From NCBI RefSeq assembly GCF_030272615.1, contig NC_081414.1, positions 768,254,153-768,318,152 on the forward strand: 64,000 nucleotides of DNA, written 5' to 3'. Origin of the DNA: Cryptomeria japonica. Taxonomy: Eukaryota > Streptophyta > Pinopsida > Cupressales > Cupressaceae. The translations under genes and the position numbers were made by a program. Position 1 is the stretch's first letter, and each line of letters opens with the position of its first letter. Positions 55,321 through 64,000 of this stretch are shown piece after piece. The notes below the pieces were generated by a model that worked only from the letters and a program-made list of their open reading frames with translations, searched no databases and was not told the origin of the DNA.

Positions 55321-55455
55321 ATGTCTTATATAGGATGTATCTTTCCTGAAACTAGACGTTTTGATCATGTCTTATACATGATATATCGTTCTTGAAACTA
55401 TATGCTTTGATCATCTTTATCTTATACAGGAGGTGTCATCCTTGAAACCAAACTG
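55321..55455 (+). repeat. 46-bp tandem repeat near the 3' end of element H
   Basis: Copies at 55321-55366 and 55367-55412, each starting ATGTCTTATA and ending TTTTGATC or CTTTGATC, and a partial third to about 55455. Confidence 0.85.
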
Positions 55456-55750
55456 AATCTCAATCTTATCAATCTAATCAATCAAGCTTTATCAATAATC
55501 AAGAACCACATCACCATGATCGTAGAAATCACATTTTTATCAAACATAGTTGTAGACATCAAATCATTTCTAATCGAGATATCAATTTCGCAAAAATCCA
55601 AACACTCCAAAGGTCAATTATCTCAATTGATCCCCCGAGGGGGCATCATTGTATCAGAATTTATCAATCAATAGTTGAGGCATCCCATCGAACCAATATC
55701 ATCATCAAATTGAGATTATTCTTTGAATCAACGCGTCATCACACCTCGCT

Positions 55751-55766
55751 TCAAAGAGGGGCAAAA
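55751..55766 (+). other. Element H polypurine tract
   Basis: TCAAAGAGGGGCAAAA directly before the LTR start TGTATACACC; nearly identical to the tract of element D. Confidence 0.85.
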
Positions 55767-56931
55767 TGTATACACCTAAAAATGGTCTGAAGATAATTAA
55801 TCAAATAAGCAATTATTTAATTAATCCCCCTTCCTAATTTAATTGAATTCATTAAGCAATTTGATTAAATTCTCCCTTTTAGCTATTTATTAATAAATCC
55901 AAGGATTTATTTAATAGTTCATTTCAATAATCCCCTTTGATTAATTAATTCAAATTAATTAATCCTCCCCCCACTTCATTCAATTCTTCTAATCCCCTAA
56001 TTAATTAAAACAAATCAATTTATGAGTTGTTGAGAATTAATTAGTCTTTTCCTATTATTTGATTTTTTAAATTCAAATTACCCACATGCCTCCTAACTTC
56101 TAACCACATAACCTAACTCATTCCACCTAACTTTGGGTTTAACTAACCCTATCCTATCTTGCACATCCTAACCTCCTTATCCTAACCTCCTATGGTGTGG
56201 ATATTTTCTTCTTGAGACACATGACACTTTTTCTACATGTCTCCTCTCTTGGACACTTGCCCTTTTATGAGAAAATCTCCTTGACACTTGTCACCACAGA
56301 GATGCCAAGTGTCTCTTCCTCCAACCTCTTCTTCAACCTCCTCCAATTTCATCCTTGATATCTTTAGACTCAATCTTGACCGTTGATTCCTTCCACCTCA
56401 CCCCTGGCCTTGGAAATCCTATAAATATCCCCCATTTTGGAGCAATAGGGATCCAATCTCATTTTTAGCTTATGAATTGTTACTATAAGCATATCCATTC
56501 TACAATATCATTTGAGCATTGTTATTATAGGAAATTTCATCTTATATTTAGTTTAATTTGATCATTTTCTAGCATAATTGTTGAATCATGTAGCTTAATC
56601 AATCTCTTTTCTATCTTAATTACATCATCATCATCATAGCTTAAATCATGCATATCATCAACTTAATTAGTCTCTTGGATCAATCTAGCATAATCAATCT
56701 CATCTTTTCATATCATTATCATTTCAAATTCTCCATCTAGGTGTAATCAAGTCACTGGGATTTCTTATCCAGATCTGATAGAAAATCCATACTCTCATCT
56801 CTTAGGAGGTGATAGGTCGCTTTGTCATGGTATTACCTTTATTTGCTTATTATTTTCTAACCATGCTTGTAATGATCTATTGAGTGTTTTGTGTTGCAGC
56901 TGTAGGTATCACATCATCACAGAGCACAACA
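55767..56931 (+). repeat. Element H 3' LTR
   Basis: TGTATACACCTAAAAATGG to about CACAGAGCACAACA, 1,165 bp. U3 is rich in TTAATTAA; TATAAATAT at 56420-56428. The downstream half matches 45805-46499. Confidence 0.9.
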
Positions 56932-57166
56932 ACTTATTCATTGCATCTACTTCTTCTTTCTACCTTAGGATTGCTGGGAGGAATGCCATGTCTAGGGAGA
57001 CCATTTATGACCGACATCCAGACATCATGACCTAAGGAAAACAAATAGACTTCCATTCTACAACTCCAAATGGAATAGTTTGAGCCATAAAAAACTGGAG
57101 AAGGGATTTATACTAGACAAACCATTATGTCCTTAAGCCAGAATCTACCTAAGTTGGAGAAAGCTT
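56932..57166. other. Short segment between elements H and I
   Basis: 235 bp without a recognised gene or repeat. AGCTT (57162-57166) would be the left target duplication of element I; its partner lies beyond the window. Confidence 0.5.
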
Positions 57167-58349
57167 TGTTGGCATTTTTGATGATTATGTTGTGATTATC
57201 ATTGATGGACACACACTTGCATTGAGATCACTTTTTGTATGTATAAGTTAAAGCTCAACCAACATTTGTTACAACTGGTATGATGTATTATAGTCTTTAG
57301 ACTATCGATGTTTTGCAGAAAGTGTTTACCGATCTGAAGCGGTATAAAGACCCCAAGTAGTTCAAGGATCTCAAGCGGTACGAAGGAACGAAGCGGCACA
57401 ACTCATATTTCCCAGTCTTCATTATTGTCAAACCGGCAACCGGTATTTTGGTTAAACCGGTATTATGTATAAACTGGTAATACTCTGTGATGAGTTACCA
57501 ACTGACATTTTGTGATGAGTTACCATCCACCGATTGTTTGGCAGTGCCGACACTTTAACAGTGCTTTTTGTGTCATGTTACCAAATATGTCTAGATGCAT
57601 TGAACCTAGGAAATTGTATTGTAATCCTATTGGACCGACATGAAAATCAGATTCCTTTATAAGGAAATCATGTCTAGGGTTTTATGTTGTTGCTAGGGTT
57701 TAAGGTGGTTGATGAGTTTTTGTAAGTGCGATCTTAATTGAGAAGATCAAGTCTACGAGAAGGGTTAGAGAGTGAATGTGTTGAAGACTGAAGTAATGCT
57801 GGAATGCATTAGGAATGAGCTATCAAGGATCTAACTAAGCAATCTGTGCTATTTGCTAGATCACTCACTTGTTGATTACTCACATCTTCAACAAGTCTGT
57901 AGCCCTTAACCGGGTAGGCCCAAAAGCCTTTTGTAAATCCTCTAACAAGGTGGTTGACATCTATGGATCTAAAATCCTCTAGAAAGGTAGTCTTTAATCA
58001 GACTTATCTCCTAACAGAGATTGAGATTCCTAACAGGATCTGTTCTGGTAAAGAACATTTTATGACCTTAACCGGTTTGACCTTAACCGATCTGGTTCTT
58101 ATTCTGTAGATAGTTACTTGTGAGTTCCATCTCACCGTGGTTTTTCCCATTTGGGTTTCCATGTCAAAATCTCTTTTGTTATGGTGTTTGCACTTCTAGG
58201 GGTGAATGCATTATTTGCTATTTGGTTTGCATGTGTGCTAACTGGTTTGTCTACTAAACTATTTTACCTGTTTACTGTTAGTCTAGTAAATTGTTTAAGT
58301 ACATTGATTTTTGGCATACTAATTCACCCCCCCCTCTTAGTATTCATCA
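57167..58349 (+). repeat. Element I 5' LTR
   Basis: TGTTGGCATTTTTGATG to TATTCATCA, 1,183 bp; matches 63686-64000 over the visible part. Contains many ACCGGT/ACCGAT words, a TTTATAAGG box (about 57656-57664) and C8 (58327-58334) shortly before the end. Confidence 0.9.
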
Positions 58350-58351
58350 AT

Positions 58352-58364
58352 TGGTATCAAAACC
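58352..58364 (+). other. Element I primer-binding site
   Basis: TGGTATCAAAACC, a variant of the initiator tRNA-Met complement TGGTATCAGAGC, two bases after the LTR end. Confidence 0.75.
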
Positions 58365-58407
58365 AACCTTTCTATAAGTCTAACCACTTGGAAAGAGATA
58401 TGGGGGA

Positions 58408-59676
58408 ATACACATTGAGGGAACTTACTCTTGGCTCACTCAGTTTGAGCAAGCCTATGATGATCTTATGGTCAAATATAAGGCCTCTCAGGCAAAAAGG
58501 AGAAGACATGATGAAAAGCTAATGAAGCTATCTGAAAATAGTTCTTCTGATGAAGTGGACATGGAAGCCCCAATCCAAGAAGTAGAAAAGATGAATGAAT
58601 CCAATTCCAACTTTAGAAAGGAGTTGGAAGGACTGACTATCCAAATGTGTCAAGAGCTTGAGAACCGGAGGAAGACTGAAGATCTGGTCAAGGACAAAGA
58701 TCATGAGATCTCCAAGTTGAAGCAAGAGATTAGTGCACTTACTACTCACCTTCATGAGAGAAGAATGGAAAAAGAAGAAGTAAAAGGTGAGCTGAACATA
58801 GCCATCTCTGAGAATGCAAACATGATGGAGATAAATGCTGTTATTTCCAAAGAACTCTTTGAGTCAAAGGAAATACTTGCAAAATTCAACAAGAGTACTG
58901 TTAAGCTAGAGAAAAAGCTTGAAGCAGCTAAATCAATAAAGAATACCAATGGACTTGGTTTCTCTGGTCATGAGGAAGGTGAGACCTCAGGTGCAAATGC
59001 TGAAGCATCAAAGAAGAAATCGACATTCAAAGGTAAAGGTAAGCAAAAGTTCAAACTTGTTTGCTTTAACTGTCTTAAAGAAGGACATACTGCCAATGTA
59101 TGTAGGAGCAAAGCCTACAATAATTTTCCTTACTTTATAAACAATGTACCTAGATCCAATAAGTTAAATGGTAATTGTTATGCATGCAACAAGTTTGGGC
59201 ATAGAGCATCTGAATGCAGGTTTGTTATGAACAACACTGGAAGATATCCTCAGAGGATTCAAGGAGTTGGTCCGGAACCTTTTGTGAACTGGAATCACAA
59301 CCAGTTTAATGCCTTTAATTATCAGTCAGGAAGCGGTGGCTATCAAGCGGCAACTGGATGGAGAGAAAACTGTTGGATTTGCCATGGTCATGGTCACACT
59401 GCTGCAACATGTAGGAGGAAGAATGGAAACATGAATAATGGACCTCAGAGAGCACCTGGAATGGTCTGCTATCATTGCAACAAACTGGGTCACATTGCCA
59501 AATTCTGAAGAATAAGAAAGAACATATCGGATGACATACCGGTCAATCCGGAAGGAAAGATTGATATTGACACTATTCAAGCAGATATGAACAAAACCTG
59601 GAGAAAGAAACCAGCGGTGTTGCAAGAAGAACCGGTTTCTACACCTAGTTTGGAAATCACGAAACTGACAAACTAA
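58408..59676 (+). pseudogene. Element I gag: coiled coil and four zinc knuckles
   Basis: Gag text is readable from about 58408 (HIEGTYSWLTQFEQAYDDLM) and has an ATG at 58468. A long helical region follows (residues about 10-160 from that ATG: NSNFRKELEGLTIQMCQELE; HEISKLKQEISALTTHLHER), then NTNGLGFSGHEEGE, a basic stretch (KKKSTFKGKGKQKFK), and knuckles CFNCLKEGHTANVC, CYACNKFGHRASEC, CWICHGHGHTAATC and CYHCNKLGHIAKF. At 59506-59508 the last Cys codon is TGA, so the fourth knuckle and 55 further in-frame residues (to TAA at 59674) are lost. The true start is uncertain. RNA-binding capsid protein of the SIRE type. Confidence 0.85.
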
Positions 59677-60119
59677 GCATCTGAAAAGCTTAGGGGGAGA
59701 AAACAGTGAAATGTTTCGAACCCCCAGTTTACACTGGTAAAAGACCTTAACTGGTATGAGATACCTATCAGTCGGTAGAAGATCAGAAATGGTAAAAGGC
59801 AAATTAGGGTTTACGCCCTAATGGTGAAGCATTTATTATGGTAGGTGAGGAATATATTTAAAAGGAATTTTCAAATCATTTCTCACTATCATTTTTTGAG
59901 CGAAGAAGTTTTTCAAGTGCAGAGCGAAGAAAAAGTGATTTGTGTTGCGATTCAAAGAAATTTCAAAATCTTGAAGAAGATTCAGAAGCAAATATCAAAC
60001 AGTCAAGAGAAGAACTCAAAGCAGTGATTCTGCAACCGATGAAGTGTGAGGCGAAGTGGAATTAGGAAGCCCTAAATTATCAATTTCTGAAAGGTATTTC
60101 TTGAGTTTTCTATTTTATC
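59677..60119 (+). promoter_or_regulatory. Gag-ORF2 gap with TATA-like box and purine tract
   Basis: A purine tract GCTTAGGGGGAGAAAAC (59688-59704) directly follows gag, then TATATTTAAAAGG (59853-59865), about 255 bp before the ORF2 ATG. Element C has TTATAAAG in the same gap. ORF2 may be made from its own transcript; there is no overlap with gag that would suggest frameshifting. Confidence 0.35.
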
Positions 60120-61751
60120 ATGGCTTCCACATCTCATGATAGTTCTAGTGCAACTATTGATTCTATGGAATTCATACAATGAAAGTCAAAATATAATGCC
60201 TTGTCTCAAGTATCGACTGGTGTGATAGTGGAAGAAGGCATTTTTGATTATATAGATTGTAAAATTGAAGACCTAGGGTCTCTCACAATCCATTCTCAGC
60301 TAGGTCTATTTTGTGGGAAGGATAAAAAGATCAAACTAGAGTATAGAATCTTGGAGAAGAAGAAGCTTCACAATGCGGTTTACTTCCTAGAGGACTTCAC
60401 AAATGACCACATTTGAATCATTCTAAGCAGAGTTCATGGTGACAAGATGTACCTAGAGCGGACGCATGATATCACACTACAAGCTATTCATGTCGTCATC
60501 GGTTTCTGCAATACAGGGGAAGTACCAGCCCTAAGGAAGGTCAGCAAGACTGAAATGTCCAAGCTCACTGGTTCAACGAGCGACTCATGTGGCATGACCA
60601 TCAACTCAATCAAGGATGATCTGGTCAAGTATGTCTGCATGGTGATAGGCTACCAGACGTTCTCTGCTAGCAGAATTAACTCTATCTCTGCTGCAGCGGT
60701 AAATGCCACTTATAGGATGATTAAGGAGGATGCATCATTTGATCTGTGCACCTGTATGCAAAGACAACTTATGTTGAATCTTAAGTCAATCAAACAGGAC
60801 AATGCACTATGATTCAAGTTCGGACAACTACTGGTTGGGTTGTTCTTTTACTTCCAAGGCTACTTTCTAGGAGTAGGTGATATTCAGTGGTCTGCTGACC
60901 AACCGGTTAAAAAACAAATCAAAGAGAGCCCTCAAGTAGTTGGAACCGGTTACCTTGAAGTTTTGAACAAGTACTTTGATGAGTTCAAAAGCAAGATGAG
61001 CCTAAGAATGAGGATATCTAGTGACATTGTCAAGAAATATGAAGAGGACATCTGCTTTATCATCAAAGTGGATGAATGCATAATGGAGGCTGTTGAGACT
61101 AGACAGGAAGAAGTAGAGCCTATGGGCTATGAGGTAATGTATGATATGCTGGATGGGTATGCCTCTACCCTAATCACCTCACCCCTTGATCCTAAGGCAA
61201 AGAGAACCGACACCTATTTGGAAAGGGTTGCACCGGTTGTATAACCATCTGAAAAGAAAGGAAAGGCAGTGCCTTCAGCATCAGCACCAGTTACTACAGC
61301 TAGTCCCAAAGTGACCAAGTGGTCACCAGTTAAGAAGAATCTGAAAGAGACACCTACAAAAGTCGTCGAAAGGAAACGGAAGACAAAAAGCAATTCACCT
61401 GACTCAGAAGAAACTGTGCTAGAAGAACCGCCTAAGAAGAATACTATTCAAACAAAGAAAAAGACAAAGAATGAACCGACATCATCTGCACCGATAAATA
61501 TTGACATTTCTTCTTACAAACCTTTGACACATTGTCAAAGAACTATAAAGAATATTAGGAGAAAAGTGCTAAATGATTTAATTGATTGTTTTTATGATTT
61601 CAATGAGGATGAAAAGGAAGCAGTTGAACAGGAAATCATTAAGTATTTGTGTGTTAATGACCGATTGCCTTTAGAAATTAGATCTGAGACACCAGATTCT
61701 TTGTATAATTCTTTAGACAATAAATGGTGCATTGCCATAGAAAAGGAATAG
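60120..61751 (+). pseudogene. Element I ORF2, N-terminal half
   Basis: ATG at 60120 (MASTSHDSSSATIDSMEFIQ), stop at 60180, then TGVIVEEGIFDYIDCKIEDL, RVHGDKMYLERTHDITLQAI, a central block (LVKYVCMVIGYQTFSASRIN), FKSKMSLRMRISSDIVKKYE, DICFIIKVDECIMEAVETRQ, a Lys/Arg-rich segment (VVERKRKTKSNSPDSEE, PPKKNTIQTKKKTKNE) and a helical part (TIKNIRRKVLNDLIDCFYDF). Five open pieces between stops all lie in one frame, so damage is by nonsense changes only. Block order equals that of element C. No enzyme signature; the basic region could send it to the nucleus. It might be a structural partner of gag or a regulator of transposition; no function is assigned. Confidence 0.75.
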
Positions 61752-62614
61752 AAAATGAGGGAGAAAATATTTGCTCAACATTTTCTTGATGTATCAAATT
61801 CAGAACTTTTCGAAGTTATGAATAAATACAAAGGCCTCTTCTTCATGAGAAGAAGAAGACTCCTGTTACTGGAAGGAAAGGGTCAAGAAGTGATCAAGGA
61901 TACACATACTCTTTCTTAAGAAGCTCTTAAGATGCATCAAGTGGCTGAAGCCAACAAAAAGGCTGAGCGAGAACCAGAAACTGGCAAACAAGATGTAGTG
62001 TATGACAGTGAAGAGAACCGGTCACAGAATAAATGGACCCTATTGATGTCGACACCTTAGATGGTGAAAATGTTACTCAGGATGCACCATTAGAAGCAAC
62101 AGGACAGGAGAAGTAGACATAACAGGTAGAAAAACAAAAGGAAGTAGAGGACAAAAAAGAGGAGAAGAGAAAGAAGGAAGAGGAGAAGAAGAAGGATGAA
62201 GAGGAGAAGAGAAAGAAGGAAGAGGAGAAGAAGGATGAAGAGGAGAAGAGGAAAAAGGAAGAGGAGGAGAAGAAGAAGAAGGACAAAGAGGAGAAGAAGA
62301 AGGATGAAGAGGAGAAGAGAAAGAAGGAAGAAGAAAAGAAGAAAAATAACGAGGAGAAGAGAAAGAAGGAAGAGGGGAAGAAGAAGGATGAAGAGGAGAA
62401 GAGAAAGAAGGAAGAAGAAAAGAAGAAGGATGAAGAGGAGAAGAGGAAGAAGGAAGAGGAGAAGAAGAAGAATGAAGAAAAGAAAAAGATAGAAGAGGAA
62501 AAGTTAAGAGCTACAGAGAAAGAAGAAGTGGCAAAAAGCACTCAGATGGAGACTCCAAAGGCAACCGGTAGTCAAGCCAAACCCACTGACCTCACCAGTC
62601 CTATTGACCTCTAG
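61752..62614 (+). pseudogene. Element I ORF2, middle with Lys/Glu repeat
   Basis: A frameshift lies between 61751 and 62159. The first part (MREKIFAQHFLDVSNSELFE) is helical, then acidic. From 62159 the frame reads a Lys/Glu repeat to about 62510, followed by KEEVAKSTQMETPKATGSQA, a Pro/Thr linker, and a TAG at 62612-62614. Element C has no long Lys/Glu run in the aligned place, only a Pro/Thr/Lys linker, so the repeat expanded in this copy or lineage. Confidence 0.65.
62159..62510 (+). repeat. 42-bp coding tandem repeat (Lys/Glu, 14-residue unit)
   Basis: Repeats of about 42 bp coding for EEKRKKEEEKKKDE-like units, roughly eight copies with small variations (some of 13 or 15 residues). Runs of alternating Lys/Arg and Glu at i/i+4 spacing would form a stable single alpha-helix. 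The opposite-strand Ser/Phe frame is a by-product. Confidence 0.85.
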
Positions 62615-63411
62615 TCTCCAAATGAAATGGAGCTGCTACAGAGTATTAAGGTTGCTCAAGAATGCCTTGAAGTGATAAGGAGGAAGAAGGAGCAAGATGT
62701 GATCCAAGCTGCGGTGGACACTCTTACCAGTTTGTTACCCGACACAAACCTCCCCAATACTGATTCATCACTGGCACAATTGAAGCTCCTATGCACCATA
62801 ATGGATGATCAGGTGCAGAGCTTAGAAGAGGTAGAAGAGGCAAATGCCAAGAAAGAGCATCAAAAGGCTCTCAACATTGCCCTGGTGAAGAAGCTAAATG
62901 AGCTCTGGTCCGATCTACAAAAAGCTCAAAAAGATATAAGGGATGCTTTGAATGAGGGGAATCTACTACTGAGTAAGATTTGCCAACCCCATCTATTTTG
63001 TGATGATGTGCTCACCCAGAAGGACAAACTGCAATCAGATATGCAGTCATTTATCAGCACCTTCAAGATGCCATATGATTCCTTCTCCACATATGCCAAA
63101 CCATTCATAGGCTTCAACTCCAATCTACAAGAATTGAGGTAGAAATATGCAACAGGACAAGGAACTTGCAGGAACTTCAACTAGTCCTACTGCCCAGATT
63201 GCAAATTCTCCAGAAATGCTATCTAAATCTTGATGCCCTAATGGTCACTCAAGAAATGAGCATGATAGATGCCATGGAAGAACAGGTCTCCCAGATGCAG
63301 ACAAAGAAAGAAGTGGCTACCTCCCTACTTGAGTCATGGTCCTTATCCATGAAACAATTTTTGCAGGACTTTAAATCAGTTTTTGACAAGTTTTATTCCT
63401 TACTGTCATAA
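62615..63411 (+). pseudogene. Element I ORF2, C-terminal helical part
   Basis: After the TAG the frame continues MELLQSIKVAQECLEVIRRK, LAQLKLLCTIMDDQVQSLEE, LVKKLNELWSDLQKAQKDIR to NSNLQELR. A one-base slip then moves to a second frame (LQELQLVLLPRLQILQKCYL to FKSVFDKFYSLLS, stop 63409-63411). Mostly amphipathic helix, like 21369-22031 of element C. With it, ORF2 spans 3.29 kb, about 1,097 codons. Confidence 0.7.
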
Positions 63412-63673
63412 ACACTTATTATTTTTAATACAACTGGAACAGGAGTTAGTCTACAATGTTTTTTTTTTGTCATTGTTGGCAAAGGGGGAGAAGTATATAA
63501 ATTTTGATGTTTTGATATATACTTTCATGTCTATCTCTGATAAAGAGTAGTATACATGTATTTTATGCAAAAGGGATAGTGTATATGCTTAGGGGGAGTA
63601 ATTTTGATTATGGCATATTTTTGTTGTAAAACACTTAGATATCAAAATTTTTCTAAGTGTTGCCATCAATGAC
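63412..63673 (+). other. 3' region of element I with extra purine tracts
   Basis: Two additional tracts, GGCAAAGGGGGAGAAG (63478-63493) and TTAGGGGGAGTA (63589-63600), precede the true polypurine tract. Otherwise T-rich noncoding sequence. Confidence 0.75.
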
Positions 63674-63685
63674 AAAGGGGGAGAT
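63674..63685 (+). other. Element I polypurine tract
   Basis: AAAGGGGGAGAT directly before TGTTGG of the 3' LTR. Confidence 0.85.
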
Positions 63686-64000
63686 TGTTGGCATTTTTGA
63701 TGATTATGTTGTGATTGTCATTGATGGACACACACTTGCATTGAGTTCACTTTTTGTATGTATAAGTTAAAGCTCAACTGACATTTGTTCCAACCGGTAT
63801 GATGTATTATAGTCTTTAGACTATCGGTGTTTTGTAGAAAGTGTTTACCGATCTGAAGCGGTATAAAGACCCCAAGCGGTTCAAGGATCTCAAGCAGTAT
63901 GAAGGAATGAAGTGGCACAACTCATATTTTCCAGTCTTCATTATTGTCAAACTGGCAACCGATATTTTGCTTAAACCGGTAATACTTTGTGATGAGTTAC
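63686..64000 (+). repeat. Element I 3' LTR, cut by window end
   Basis: First 315 bp of the LTR, matching 57167-57481 with few differences (for example ATTATC against ATTGTC, CAACCAAC against CAACTGAC). Confidence 0.9.

Larger units (their letters stand above)
45805..56931 (+). mobile_element. Element H: Tat-lineage Ty3/gypsy element lacking RT
   Basis: Plus strand: truncated 5' LTR, a 4.1-kb leader with two 22-bp-spaced motif arrays and a possible nested LTR, protease, linker, second RNase H, integrase, repeat-rich 3' region, polypurine tract and complete 3' LTR. Gag's main domain, the G-patch, RT and first RNase H are missing. The LTR start resembles that of element D. Confidence 0.8.
57167..64000 (+). 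mobile_element. Element I: SIRE-like LTR element with gag and ORF2 but no pol (right end outside window)
   Basis: 5' LTR 57167-58349, primer site, gag, a 440-bp gap with a TATA-like box, ORF2, several purine tracts and the beginning of the 3' LTR at 63686. The interior is 5.3 kb, complete and without nested insertions, so the absence of protease, integrase, RT and RNase H is a real property of this copy. Same plan as element C. Confidence 0.88.

Noticed and set aside
57199-57399. 66-codon minus ORF, recurring at 63718-63918
   Set aside because: Both copies lie in the two LTRs of element I; the recurrence only reflects LTR duplication.
62077-62541. Minus-strand Ser/Phe-rich ORF and a plus-strand Arg/Lys ORF (62196-62492)
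   Set aside because: Both are other-frame readings of the Lys/Glu coding repeat of ORF2; the real frame is fixed by continuity with flanking ORF2 text.

Overview
The window is a dense nest of decayed retrotransposons from a plant nuclear genome. I see no host protein gene. The clade is inferred: base composition is AT-rich, and the contents are Tat-lineage Ty3/gypsy elements with a second RNase H, SIRE-type and other Ty1/copia elements, L1-like remnants, solo LTRs and long decayed spacers. That fits a seed plant with a very large genome, possibly a conifer or other gymnosperm, but the sequence alone does not prove it.

Layout. 1-10136 (minus): 5' part of Tat element A, with pol running off the left edge, a 2.7-kb leader carrying an AGCGCT array, a primer site matching half of tRNA-Trp, and a 1.4-kb LTR. 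10140-19740: an L1-like remnant, a small retroposed insertion with a 19-bp target duplication, a long broken ORF of unknown family (14600-17330, minus) and a gypsy integrase fragment. 19772-42665 (plus): copia element B. Its 5' LTR is split by element C (20291-38808, minus; TAAGA duplication). C is itself split by a rearranged Tat complex D (22351-32317) and by an LTR E (34275-36212). A solo LTR F (41209-42476) sits in B's integrase. 42666-45804 (minus): gag and LTR of another SIRE-like element, G. 45805-56931 (plus): Tat element H, which has lost reverse transcriptase. 57167-64000 (plus): SIRE-like element I, running off the right edge.

The most notable result is that C and I, in opposite orientation and clearly diverged, share one unusual plan: LTR, tRNA-iMet-type primer site, a gag with several CCHC knuckles, then directly a second ORF (ORF2) of about 1,100 codons, then a polypurine tract and LTR. 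No protease, integrase, reverse transcriptase or RNase H is visible in either. ORF2 is alignable between the two, keeps mostly one frame despite stop codons, and carries basic nuclear-signal-like segments, a lysine/glutamate repeat (in I) and a helical C-terminus. I read this as a non-autonomous LTR-element family with a conserved gag plus an unknown protein, presumably mobilised by a full copia partner.

A second theme is short repeat arrays with about 20-22-bp spacing (two helical turns) in noncoding parts of all three Tat elements, each with its own core motif: AGCGCT in A, GTACGAG-like in H, ATGTAAAG in D.
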